64,000 nucleotides of DNA from Artemisia argyi. Lineage: Eukaryota > Streptophyta > Magnoliopsida > Asterales > Asteraceae. The notes beneath the pieces were generated by a model. That model had not been told where the DNA came from. It saw only the letters and a program-made list of their open reading frames with translations, and ran no database searches. The DNA lies in assembly GCA_030686995.1 (NCBI GenBank), contig CM060695.1, positions 101,336,871-101,400,870 of the forward strand. The letters run 5' to 3'. How positions within the stretch are numbered: the stretch's first letter is position 1; each line of letters starts with the position of its first letter. Shown piece after piece: positions 45,729 through 55,885 of this stretch. The position numbers were made by a program, and so were the translations under genes.

Positions 45729-47111
45729 CTTAACCTCGCGATCTATAATTTCAACAGGCTCCTCAACAAAATGCAATTGTTTATCAATCTCAATCTCCTC
45801 AAGCGGAATTACAGCGGTCTCATCGGTCAAACACTTCTTTAAATTCGACACGTGGAAAGTAGGGTGAACTCTACTGAGCTCCGGTGGCATTTCTAGCGTA
45901 TATGCCATAGGACCAATCCTCTTCACAATCTTAAATGGTCCTATATAACGGGGATTCAACTTTCCTTTCTTACCAAACCTGATCACACCTTTCCAAGGTG
46001 AGACTTTCAACATAACCCTATCTCCTACCTGAAACTCCAGGGGTTTACGTCTCACGTCAGCGTAACTCTTCTGACGGTCACAAGCAACTTTCAATCGGTC
46101 TTTAATTTGAGCAATCTTCTCGGTCGTCTCACGAACTAGATCTGGACCAATAAGCTGTGCTTCTCCCACTTCATCCCAACATATAGGTGATCGGCACTTC
46201 CGACCATAGAGTGCTTCAAATAGTGCGGCCTTAATACTCGCATGGTAACTATTGTTGTAGGAAAACTCAAACAAGGGCAAATGGACATCCCATCATTTCC
46301 GAAACCAATCGCACATGCACGTAGCATATCCTCCAAAGTCTGGATGGTTCTCTTGTTCTGACCATCGGTCTGTGGATGGTAAGCGGTACTCATGTCAAGG
46401 TTCGTGCCAAACGAATCTTGAAGTGACTTCCAAAAGTTCGAAGTAAACCTGTCGTCTCGATCTTAGATAATAGACACTGGCGCTCCATGTCGAGATACTA
46501 TCTCTTTCACGTAGAGCCTTGTCAACTTATCCAAACTGTAATTCTCTTTGATTGGCAAAAAGTGTGCGGATTTAGTCAATCGATCGACTATTACCCAAAT
46601 AGCATCAAATCCTGTCGAAGTCCTCGGTAACTTGGTGACAAAATCCATTGTTATTCTTTCCCATTTCCATTTTGGGATCTCAGGTTGCTCTATTAAACCG
46701 GACGGTTTCTGATGTTCAGCCTTAACCTTGGCGCACGTAAGACACTTACGGACATAATCGGCAATCTTAGTTTTCATATTGGGCCACCAATACAACTTCT
46801 TCACATCCTGATACATTTTATCAGATCCTGGGTGAATAGAATACTTCGACTTATGAGACTCGAGCATAATCAAGTCTCTCAGTCCTCCGAACAAAGGTAC
46901 CCAACTTCTTCCTTTGTAACACAAAGTTCCATCTGAACGTTTCTCAAGTTTCTCCTTTTTGATCATCCCATCAACTTTCTCTTCCTTAAGTTCTCCTCTT
47001 TTCACGACTTCCTCTTAAGCTTGTATAATCTGGGCGGGTAAATTCGAGTTAATCGTAAAAACTAAAGCTCGAACGCGTAACGGTTTCAAACGTTCCTTGT
47101 GGCTCAATGCA
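45729..47111 (-). pseudogene. Chromovirus RNase H tail and integrase
   Basis: Begins at 47,111 with the RNase H/connection tail (PGKTNVVANALSHKERLKPL), then the HHCC finger ([36 protein letters not shown]). The core follows: [20 protein letters not shown] (D), a stop (46463-46465) just before the DRDDRF segment (second D), then [20 protein letters not shown], where the family's catalytic Glu in GQxER is not present as such. A frameshift lies near 46,290. The C-terminal frame (45726-46280) has [17 protein letters not shown] and [10 protein letters not shown] and ends IIDREVK at the Athila insertion. It cannot be functional. Confidence 0.92.
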
Positions 47112-48509
47112 TTAGCTACAACATTTGTTTTTCCAGGGTGGTATCAAATCAATACTAAACGGGTGATCTAACAGGTTAAGGGTACAACCACGGATCACGG
47201 TGTGGGTGTCAACTAGGTTACCATCAGCTAACTCAATACTATAGCTAACGTCTAATAGAGTAGGGGTAAGTCGGAGTAACGGTGCAATCTTAGAAGACAT
47301 AAAACTCATATCGGCACCCGAATGAAACAAAATTTTAACACGAAGGTTGTTGAGAAGAAACATACGAGTGACAACATTCGGATCTTGATGCGGCTCTCCA
47401 TTTCCCATCATGTACACTCTACCTCGAGTACCTCCATTTCCTTGTCCAGCATTCTTCGGGCATTGTCCCCTGTAGTGTCCACGCTCTCCACATCCAAAAC
47501 ATGTAACCACAGGCTGGGAATTTGCTCCCGTCGCCACAACCCTATTCTTACAAAACCTTGAAATGTGACCAACCTTTTGACACTTCATACATCTCACATT
47601 ACATGGCCTAGTATGATGCTGGTGGCACTTCCCACAAAGAGTTTGCTGTCCAACATTCGCTCCTCTTTGTGTAGCCATAAATGCTTTAACAGTCTCCTGT
47701 CTCCTATTCTGTTGGTGATGGTGATTGTTGTTACGATACTGATTGTTGTTGTAGCGGTTGTTGGGGTTGTTATAGTTGTTGCTCTTTCTATTATCTTCCC
47801 ATTTCCTCTTGTTGTCAAAGTGATTACTCTTCTGAACAGCACCATGCTTAGTCACCTGATCCATAAGGCATTCAACCATGCTAATAGTATCATCCAATGT
47901 CTCAGCATTGTACGACGTCACATTTCCTTGAATACTCGCAGGCAATCCAACAATAAACTTCTCTAGCAACTTCTCATTATCGGGCACCATGTGAGCACAA
48001 AACACCTTCAGCTCTTGGAAACGTCGCACATAAGTAGCAAGATCAGAACCGTTCTCAGCCAAATAATAGAACTCAGTATCCAACTTCCTTAAATCACTAC
48101 GAGAACAGTACTTCTTAACCATAGCTTTCTTGAAATCTTCCCATGAAGTATTATAAGCATCCTCCATTCCCTTTTCCTGAACATAAGCATTCCACCAAGA
48201 CAAGGCATGCTCCAACAATGTGCCTGTCGCATACTTCACCCTATTGTTCTCAGTACAATTGCTCCTATGAAACACCAATTCCACTTTCTCAAACCATTGA
48301 GTCAATCCAACAGCTCCTTCAGTTCCTTTGAAGGCAATGGGCTTACAATCCATGAATTCCTTAAAAGTGCAGAAATGGTTGTTGGGAACAGCTTGAGCTC
48401 TAGCCGGTCCAACATTCTGAGGAACACCTGCTTGCCTGGCAAGTGCTGCTGCAACACCCTCATCAATCATCTACTGAATAGCAGCAGAGGTCATCTTCCT
48501 AGGAGGCAT
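47112..48509 (-). pseudogene. Chromovirus Gag and protease
   Basis: From the ATG at 48507-48509 (MPPRKMTSAAIQ) a stop (48471-48473) interrupts the frame, which continues MIDEGVAAALARQAG. The retrotransposon Gag domain holds FKGTEGAVGLTQWFEKVELV, HALSWWNAYVQEKG and FQELKVFCAHMVPDNEKLLE. Three CCHC-like knuckles follow (CGKCHQHHTRPC, CMKCQKVGHISRFC, CFGCGERGHYRGQC). Then comes a protease motif LFHSGADMSF in which the catalytic Asp is His. After SIDLIPPW the text jumps to the RNase H tail, so RT is deleted. Confidence 0.93.
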
Positions 48510-48520
48510 AATTCTATCAA

Positions 48521-48874
48521 TTAATACAAAGCACAACAGTTGTAGGTAGCCTCAGTCTCAAGCGCATATCCTAATGCATCAGACGTATCCGACTCATAAG
48601 TCACATCCGACACAACAGGCGAAGGCGGCAGGGGAACATCCTGATCCTCCTCCATAAACTCCTCATCATCATCCTCCTCATCATCATCATCGTCATCCAT
48701 CTCCTCGTCTCCATCATCCTCAATATCAACATCATCCTCTAAACCTACCTCATCATCTAAACCATCATCAACATCCAACTCAACATCAACATCCAACTCA
48801 ACATCATCTCCTAAAGGCAATGGGTCTACAACGGGTGGGACTAGAACCTGATCACGGGGAACTGGGATAGACAT
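48521..48874 (-). CDS. Acidic Asp/Glu-rich ORF upstream of chromovirus gag
   Basis: A complete 117-codon frame, MSIPVPRDQVLVPPVVDPLP, then a long acidic run (DDGLDDEVGLEDDVDIEDDG and further D/E tracts), ending VTYESDTSDALGYALETEA and a stop 11 bp before the gag ATG. It is on the same strand as gag and likely part of the element's 5' coding or leader region. Function is unknown. The acidic tract comes from repeated GAT/GAG codons and may have expanded by slippage. Confidence 0.45.
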   Translation of the reverse strand: MSIPVPRDQVLVPPVVDPLPLGDDVELDVDVELDVDDGLDDEVGLEDDVDIEDDGDEEMDDDDDDEEDDDEEFMEEDQDVPLPPSPVVSDVTYESDTSDALGYALETEATYNCCALY

Positions 48875-48981
48875 GATACTCTACAAGAGTATAAGGAAAC
48901 ATAAAAATTCTAGCCAAATTTTCGCGGAAAACCATTTTATAAGCCAAAGCATGATAGTGGAAAAAGTCCAAACCAATCTCA

Positions 48982-49054
<73 letters not shown>

Positions 49055-49070
49055 AAGTTTAAAAGAATAC
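48875..49070. repeat. Chromovirus leader with TA array and duplicated flank
   Basis: Leader sequence, then (TA)n at 48981-49050 (one TG interruption near 49003), then TAAAGTTTAAAAGAATACCA ending at 49072. The same TA array plus the same 20-mer occurs on the other side of the Tat element (58997-59102), where the leader continues toward the PBS. Confidence 0.8.
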
Positions 49071-49572
49071 CACAAGCCCAAATGGGCCACAAGCCCAAAT
49101 GGGCCACAAGCCCAAATGATAAACATTACTTGCGCCTAAGTCCACCACGAGTGGACCACCATGACAATGGTATGGGCCGCAGTATTAATGCCTTGGGCTC
49201 ACAAAGCCCAATGCCCAATCAAACCCACCGGGTACACGATAAGGATTATCTATTCGTGGAATAGATATCCTTACCTCGGATAAGCACTATGCGTGCGAAG
49301 AGTAAGGAGCAAGAAACCTACACAGTTTAAACTCCTATATATAGAATCATACGATTCTCATTCAAGGTACGACATACAAACCCTAAATCTTTAAGAGAAC
49401 CCTAAATCGATTACTTACTCTCACGCCGGAGGCTAATCGGGGGAGACAATCCCTCGATAAGCCTAACGGTATTGCTTTATTTTCTTAGTACGCAGGTAAC
49501 AAAGTGCTAAGAAGCGAATTGATACGAGAGCAAGAGCCCAATAACCAGGTACGCCCAACTTTTGTATCAACA
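49071..49572 (+). repeat. Tat 5' LTR, truncated at its outer end
   Basis: Matches 58523-58996 from CACAAGCCCAAATGATAAAC onward and ends GTATCAACA. Instead of the TGATGACGTATAG start it has three copies of a CACAAGCCCAAAT word. A TATA box CTATATATAG lies at 49335-49344. Confidence 0.9.
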
Positions 49573-49574
49573 AG

Positions 49575-49591
49575 TGGCGCCATCCGTGGGA
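49575..49591 (+). other. Tat primer-binding site
   Basis: TGGCGCCATCCGTGGGA two bases after the 5' LTR; this form is usual in Tat-lineage elements. Confidence 0.85.
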
Positions 49592-49608
49592 CCCTACTAC
49601 AAACTAGA

Positions 49609-51066
49609 ATGACGAAACATAAGAATTCAAGCCAGCGGACTCCGCAGCCAGAAAAACGTGACCATCAGAGGAAGAATCAACAAGATCCAACCTCCAGACA
49701 AGTCGCTGGGACAACCAGCACGCCTGGTCACCACGAGGCAGGAACAACCCCACCTCGTCTAGCAGTAGAACTACCTACAAGAACTACTCAAGTCACACCA
49801 GTGGTCCCAAGCGTTGAGGAACTCCAACGCACCCTCTTCACCACTCCACATCAGGCTACACCCGCAGTGAACAACACTGCGCCGCTAGGCGCGCCTGAAC
49901 GGAACAGGGCGCCTAACACTGAGGCAGAAATTCTTGCAACAACTGAGGACGCACCGGATCTAACTTTGGGAAACTTTGTATCCCAAAATTATGAAACACT
50001 AACTGCCCTCATGCAAGAAGAAGCAAGAAGAAGAGCAAGCGCGTGCCTACAAGCCCGACTCAATTTTGGTCCTGAACGCCAACCATCACCATTGCGAGGA
50101 AGACGTGCAGAACGTACCACTATCCATGATAGGTTGGGTACGATATCTGATTCACAATACTCAGGAGACAGCGAGAGGCGCACCAATGTCTACTCCAGAC
50201 TTGGCAGTCGGGGAATACAAGATCGACTAGGGCCTCAACATTCGCCAAGCCAAGGATCTTCCAAACCTGGGAGTAGGTGGGTTCAAGACAGATTGGGGGG
50301 AAGAAGATCCCCAAGCAGAGATCCCTCAAGCTCTTCTTCTGAAAGAAGCCGGCGCAAGCGCCGAAAAAGAGACTACCCTTCTTCCAGCGACTCCTCGGAC
50401 AACGAGGACAAAGAAACAGGACACTGGAAGTCAAGAGGAAGACGTCGCGAGGAAGAGAATGAAGATATGTCCCTCCCATGGCGACGCCAGAAAATTGATG
50501 CGTTTACACGGCGCATCAGCGATTACTCAGATCGCAAACGCAGGCGCATGCCCGCTAATGTGAAAACATACGATGGAACAGGTGATCTTGACGACTACCT
50601 AAAAATTTTCGAATCAGCCGCAACCATCGAAAATTGGCCACAGCCTGTGTGGTGCCATATGTTTAATTCCACGTTAGTGGGAAACGCGCGCACATGGTTT
50701 AGCAAACTCCCACGTAGGAGCATTGGTGGATTCGAGGAACTACGGAAAGCATTCCGCCTCAACTTCACCCAGCGAAAGAAGTGCGCTAAAAACCCTGTGG
50801 AGCTAGCAAGAGTGAAACAGCGTCAAGGGGAATCAACCAGCGCTTTTATGGAACGTTTCAAAGATGAGTGTATACAAGTTAAAGCATGTCCTGAAATCCT
50901 AAAAATTTCAGGGTTCATGAATGGGATCAATAACCCAGAACTCATCCGCAAGCTGAATGACAAAGTTCCACAGACCTTTGACGAATTAACAAAGCGCACC
51001 AGATCCTTTATACAAGGAGAAGCAGCTGCTGCGGATAGCAAAAAAGGTTATTCAAACTATAGGTAA
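49609..51066 (+). pseudogene. Tat Gag
   Basis: I chose the ATG at 49609 (MTKHKNSSQRTPQPEKRDHQ), the first after the PBS; an in-frame ATG at 49504 lies in the LTR. A long basic, Arg/Ser-rich N-terminal half (EREGS-like RLGSRGIQDRLGPQ repeats, SSSSERSRRKRRKRD) precedes the capsid core: MPANVKTYDGTGDLDDYLKI, VWCHMFNSTLVGNARTWF, FRLNFTQRKKCAKNPVELAR and RQGESTSAFMERFKDECIQV. The frame stops at 51064-51066 (TAA), and the same frame resumes directly after it. Gag would form the particle. Confidence 0.92.
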
Positions 51067-52125
51067 CAAGAACAGCCGCGGAGACAATCCAACGATCAGA
51101 ATAACAACCGCAACAGGAATTATCGCAGTGGAAGAGACAACAACAAATATACTCCCCTCACTAAGACTCCGAGAGAAATATTTGTAACGGAAGGTGCGAA
51201 CTTCCCAAAACCACCGCCAATGCGCACTGCAGAAGAAAAGCGCCTAGGTAGTGGATACTGCGAGTACCACGGCCAAAAAGGGCATACCACTAACGAGTGC
51301 GTCCAACTAAAACAGCTAATTGAAAAGCTAGTTAGAGAAGCCAGGATGGACCATCTCGTAAAGAACATCAAGGAAGGAAAAGATAAACAGAGAAACGAGG
51401 GTAGGAAAGAACCCCCAAAAGAAAAAGCTGACACTATATACATGATACAATCATGGCAACGCAGGATAAAACAAAAAGTCAGCCAAAAATTCTCTCCAGA
51501 AAAAGAGATATCCTTCCCTACTATAGCTGCGGACAACGCAGTCGTGGAGCCTCTAACCATTGAAATACATACAGGAGGACATAACATCCACCGCATGTAC
51601 ATTGATGGAGGAGCATCCGCAGACATCCTGTACGATCACTGTTTCAAGAGACTGCGACCTGAAATCCAAGGTCAGTTGATACCAGCCACAATGTCATTAA
51701 CAGGATTCACAGGAGAAAAGATTTGGCCCATGGGGCAGTTACGCTTGTTGGTGGTCGTAGGAGATGAACAACACTCAACCGAAACTTGGATAAACTTTAT
51801 GGTAATAAAGTCTCCTTCACCATATAACGGTATCATTGGAAGACCGGGAATATCATCCATGCGCGCGGTACCATCCACAGCGCACGGAATGCTTAAATTC
51901 CCAGTGGAAGGAGGAGTTGTCACTCTCTATAACACAACAGTACCACCAAGAGAATGCATCGCAGTAACAACTGAAGTAGAGACTATTCCAGAACAGCGCA
52001 CGGAAAAACGCCAAATTTCAAAGTCGCTATTCACCCAGATTATCCGGAGCAACAAGTTTCGATTGGAGGATCTTTATCTGACAAAGGTAAAGCAGCTGTA
52101 TGCGCACTCTTGCAAAAGAACCTAG
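51067..52125 (+). pseudogene. Tat zinc finger and aspartic protease
   Basis: The frame after the gag stop holds an Arg/Asn-rich linker, a zinc-finger-like CEYHGQKGHTTNEC (C-x2-H-x4-H-x4-C, Tat form) and the protease motif MYIDGGASADILYDH, where DGGA replaces the more usual DTGSS. Protease flap-side words SPYNGIIGRPG and STAHGMLKFP follow. A single-base loss near 52,020 shifts the frame: the open frame ends at 52125 but the family text (CALLQKNLDIFAWEP) runs on in the next frame. Confidence 0.88.
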
Positions 52126-54418
52126 ACATCTTTGCATGGGAGCCAAAGCATATGATGGGAGTACCGCGCTCTATCACAGAACATAAGCTACAAATCCGAC
52201 AAGGATACCCTCCAATACGACAAAAGAAGCGCGGCCAGGCCCCAGATCGTGCAAAGGCTATTCTGGAAGAAGTACATAAGCTCGTAGACGCAGGCATCAT
52301 GCGCGAAGTATACTATCACGACTGGCTTTCTAACCCAGTTATGGTAAAGAAGAGCGATGGCAGTTGGAGGATGTGCGTGGACTTCACGGACCTCAACAAA
52401 GCATGTCCGCAGGACTGCTATCCACTGCCAGAGATAGATTGGAAGGTCGAGTCCTTGTGCGGATACTTCTTCAAATGCTTCCTAGATGCATATAAAGGGT
52501 ATCATCAGATCCAGATGGCAGTGGAAGATGAAGAAAAAACGCAGTGGAAGATGAAGAAAAAACAGCTTTCCACACCAGTCAAGGAGTATACTGCTACACA
52601 AAAATGCCTTTTGGCCTGAAGAACGCAGGCGCGACATACCAAGGACTGGTGGACATAGCCTTCGAAAAACAAGTAGGCCGCAACTTGGAAGTCTATGTTG
52701 ACGACCTTGTCATAAAAAGCCATACAGAGGACGAATTGGTGCGCGACATCGAGGAAACATTCCGAACGTTGGGGCGGATCAACATGAAGTTAAATCCAAA
52801 AAAGTGCACCTTTGGCGCGACCGAAGGGATGTTCCTTGGATACCTGATAGAACTCGATGGAATCAAGCCTTGCCCAGAAAAGACAAAGGCCGTTATTGAT
52901 CTCCCCTCACCGCGCACACTCAAAGAAGTCCAATCACTGAATGGAAAGTTAGCGGGGCTAAACCGTTTCTTATCTAAGTCAGCAGACAAATCTCTTCCCC
53001 TCTTTAAAACACTCATGAAGTGTACAAAAAAGGGAGACTTTCGCTGGACTACCGAAGCAGAAGAAGCTTTCCAACAACTCAAAAACCATCTGGCATCTCT
53101 TCCCAAACTTGTCGCACCGCGACCAGGGGAAGAACTAATCATGTACTTATCGGCAACCCATGGAGCAGTCAGCGCCGTTCTATTGACAGACAGGAACTCC
53201 GTCCAGATACCCATATATTTCGTAAGTAAAGCCCTAAAGAAAACAGAGACTAACTACAGCGCTATGGAGAAGCTGGTCTTGGCTCTAGTGTTCGCAGCCA
53301 AAAGGTTGCGCAGACACTTTCAAGCGCATCCAATATTTGTAATCACTGATCAGCCAATCAAACAAGTTATCTCTAAGCCTGACGCATCAGGACGCTTACA
53401 AAAATGGAGTGTACTGTTAAGTGAGTATAACATCTCATACAGACCGCGCACTGCAATCAAAGGACAAGTCCTAGCCGATTTTATCGTGGAGAAGCCAGAC
53501 AGCGACAGCCCGACATCTGCAGCTAAAACAGATTTACAGGAACCCTGGATTCTGTTCACAGATGGATCTTCATGTGTAGAAGGATCAGGCGCAGGCCTTA
53601 TTCTTACAAATCCAGAAGGTATGGTATTCACCTATGCGCTACGCTTTGAATTCACAGCCACAAACAATGAGGCAGAATACGAAGCCCTACTCGCTGGACT
53701 ACGTATTGCAATTCAAATGGGTGTTCGCAACCTAGAAGCAAACGTAGATTCGCGACTGGTCGCTAACCACGTGCTAGGTGAATATGAGGCCAAGGATGAA
53801 CACATGACCCAATACCTGGAAAAGACAAAATCTTTGATAAAACACTTTGATAGGTTCACAATAAAACAGGTGCCTAGAGGAGATAACAAGAAGGCGGACG
53901 CACTCAGCAAGATCGCATCCACAAGCTTCGCACACCTCTCAAAACAGGTATTGGTGGAAACCCTAAAAAATAAGTCAATCTTGGAGAGGGAGATATCAAC
54001 GGTGATAGTGGAACAAGATCCTACATGGATGACACCTATTATCGAATTTATTAGCAAGGGAGTCCTACCCCAAGATCATAAAGACGCTCGAAGAATACGC
54101 CGCGCAGCGCAACGATTTGAACTACGCGACAATGTACTCTACCGACGGTCTTTTTTACAGCCATGGCTCAGATGTGTTGGACCCCTTCAAGCAGAATACG
54201 TTCTCCGCGAAATTCACGCTGGATCATGTAGTATGCACTCTGGGCCACGATCCGTGGTGGCAAGCGCTCTAAGGTCAGGATACTATTGGCCAACAATGCA
54301 TCGTGATGCATGCGATCTGATAAGAAAATGCAGCAATTACCAAGTACATCGACCAATTCCGCGCCGACCACAACAAGAGCTAACACCAATTACCTCACCA
54401 TGGCCATTTTACAAATGA
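52110..54418 (+). pseudogene. Tat reverse transcriptase with dual RNase H
   Basis: RT begins QKNLDIFAWEPKHMMGVPRS, then SDGSWRMCVDFTDLNKACPQ and FLDAYKGYHQIQMA. An exact 23-bp tandem duplication (52518-52540 and 52541-52563) shifts the frame. RT resumes with YTKMPFGLKNAGATYQ, active site VYVDDLVIKS (near 52,694) and FLGYLIELDGIKPCPEKTKA. The ordinary RNase H has IYFVSKALKKTETNYSAMEK and HPIFVITDQPIKQV. A second archaeal-type RNase H follows: WILFTDGSSCVEGSGAGLIL, TNNEAEYEALLAGL and EANVDSRLV. The integrase finger (GSCSMHSGPRSVV) begins before a TGA stop (54416-54418) in place of Trp. Two RNase H domains are diagnostic of Tat. Confidence 0.95.
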
Positions 54419-55258
54419 GGTATTGACATCGCAGGACCTTTCCCTGTCGCAGCCGGAGGAGTAAAGTTCCTCATCGTGGCCATAGACTACTTTACAAAGT
54501 GGATCGAAGCAAAAGCGGTGGCGAACATCACGGGAAACCAAGTCAAACGCTTTGTTTGGGATAACATTGTCTGTCGCTTTGGACTACCGGGCGCGATCAT
54601 ATCAGACAACGGAAAACAATTCTGTGATAACCCATTCAAAGATTGGTGCGCACAATTGAACATCACACAACACTTTGCTTCAGTCAAACACCCACAAACC
54701 AATGGCCTAGTTGAGCGCGCGAATCGCAGTCTAGGCGAAGGAATAAAAGCGCGCCTTGACAGACACAAAGGAAGGTGGGTAGACGAGCTCTCACATGTCC
54801 TGTGGGCGCATCGCACAACAATCAAAACCAGTACTGGCGAGACGCCATTTTCCCTAGTCTATGGAACAGAAGCCGTCATACCAGCCGAGATAGGAATGCC
54901 AACTATACGCACAGCAGAGGTCAACGTCACGACAAATGACGAGGAACGGCGCATAGACTTAGACATACTGGAAGAAAGACGCGAACGCGCAGCTATACGC
55001 GAAGCAAAGGCTAAGGCAAAAATGAAGAAGTATTATGATGCAAAAGTCAAACACACTTCATTCAGACCAGGAGACTTTGTTTACCGCGCCAATGACGCGA
55101 GCCACGCAGAAGACACAGGCAAGCTCAGACCTAAATGGGAAGGACCTTACGAGGTCACAGACGCGCTCGGCAACGGCGCATACAGACTGCGCGATATGGA
55201 AGGTCACGACCTAGCGCGCACTTGGAACATCTGCAATCTCAAAAAATGTTACTTTTAG
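54419..55258 (+). pseudogene. Tat integrase core and C-terminus
   Basis: In frame after the TGA: GIDIAGPFPVAAGG (first catalytic D), IISDNGKQFCDN (second D), HPQTNGLVERANRSLGEGIK (E), then ETPFSLVYGTEAVIPAEIG and a C-terminal part with FRPGDFVYRAN and KLRPKWEGPYEV, ending NLKKCYF and a natural TAG. All three catalytic residues are present and the 280 codons after the upstream nonsense are open. It would integrate Tat cDNA. Confidence 0.94.
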
Positions 55259-55885
55259 GCTACGGCCCTTACACAAACACCCTTGCATCCTACGAGGTGC
55301 CCAATAAGTGTTTGTCTTTCTTTTCTTTCTAGGAATTGTATTTTCTATTTTTTAAATAAGTTGCAAGCATTAATAAAATGTTATGGTTTCTAGCTAACTC
55401 CATAGCGCATTTTTACTTTATTGCATATATGTCAATATTGTTTATCTTATATCTCTGCCTACATGGCGTGCATGCACCGCTTAAAGACCCACGAAGGCAT
55501 AAAGGATAAGTTAACCTACTAATTTACTTGTTGAATAAGAGGGTTACAAACCCATCAACATTGGATCACGCATCCTTGCTAAGCGCCTTACTCTCGAGAC
55601 GTCGAGGTAAGTCTCGCGTGCGCACCCCACGACGGATGCGCATATACCAAGTACACCGTACGAGCTTAGCAATATAACGAGCCAAGACACTTGGTCAAAT
55701 AATAAAACTTCGCAAACAATGCAAGTATAATTCTTCAAAGTCACGCACTTAAAAGACTTAGTTAAAAATTCAAACTTAGCAAACAAGGCAAGTATATTTA
55801 AGTCACGAACTTAAAACAAAAATGTATCTTATTCCAAATTTATTAATAAAAATTACAAGGAAAGACACATAAATATACAAAAAGC
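55259..55885 (+). other. Tat spacer between integrase and the antisense gene
   Basis: A 627-bp non-coding stretch holding the 3' end of the sense transcript and, on the other strand, the region downstream of the antisense gene. Nothing else is recognised. Confidence 0.5.

Noticed and set aside
51220..54418. Integrated caulimovirus (endogenous pararetrovirus) instead of a retrotransposon
   Set aside because: LTRs, PPT, integrase with a DDE core and dual RNase H are present and movement or coat protein motifs are absent, so it is a Tat-type LTR retrotransposon.
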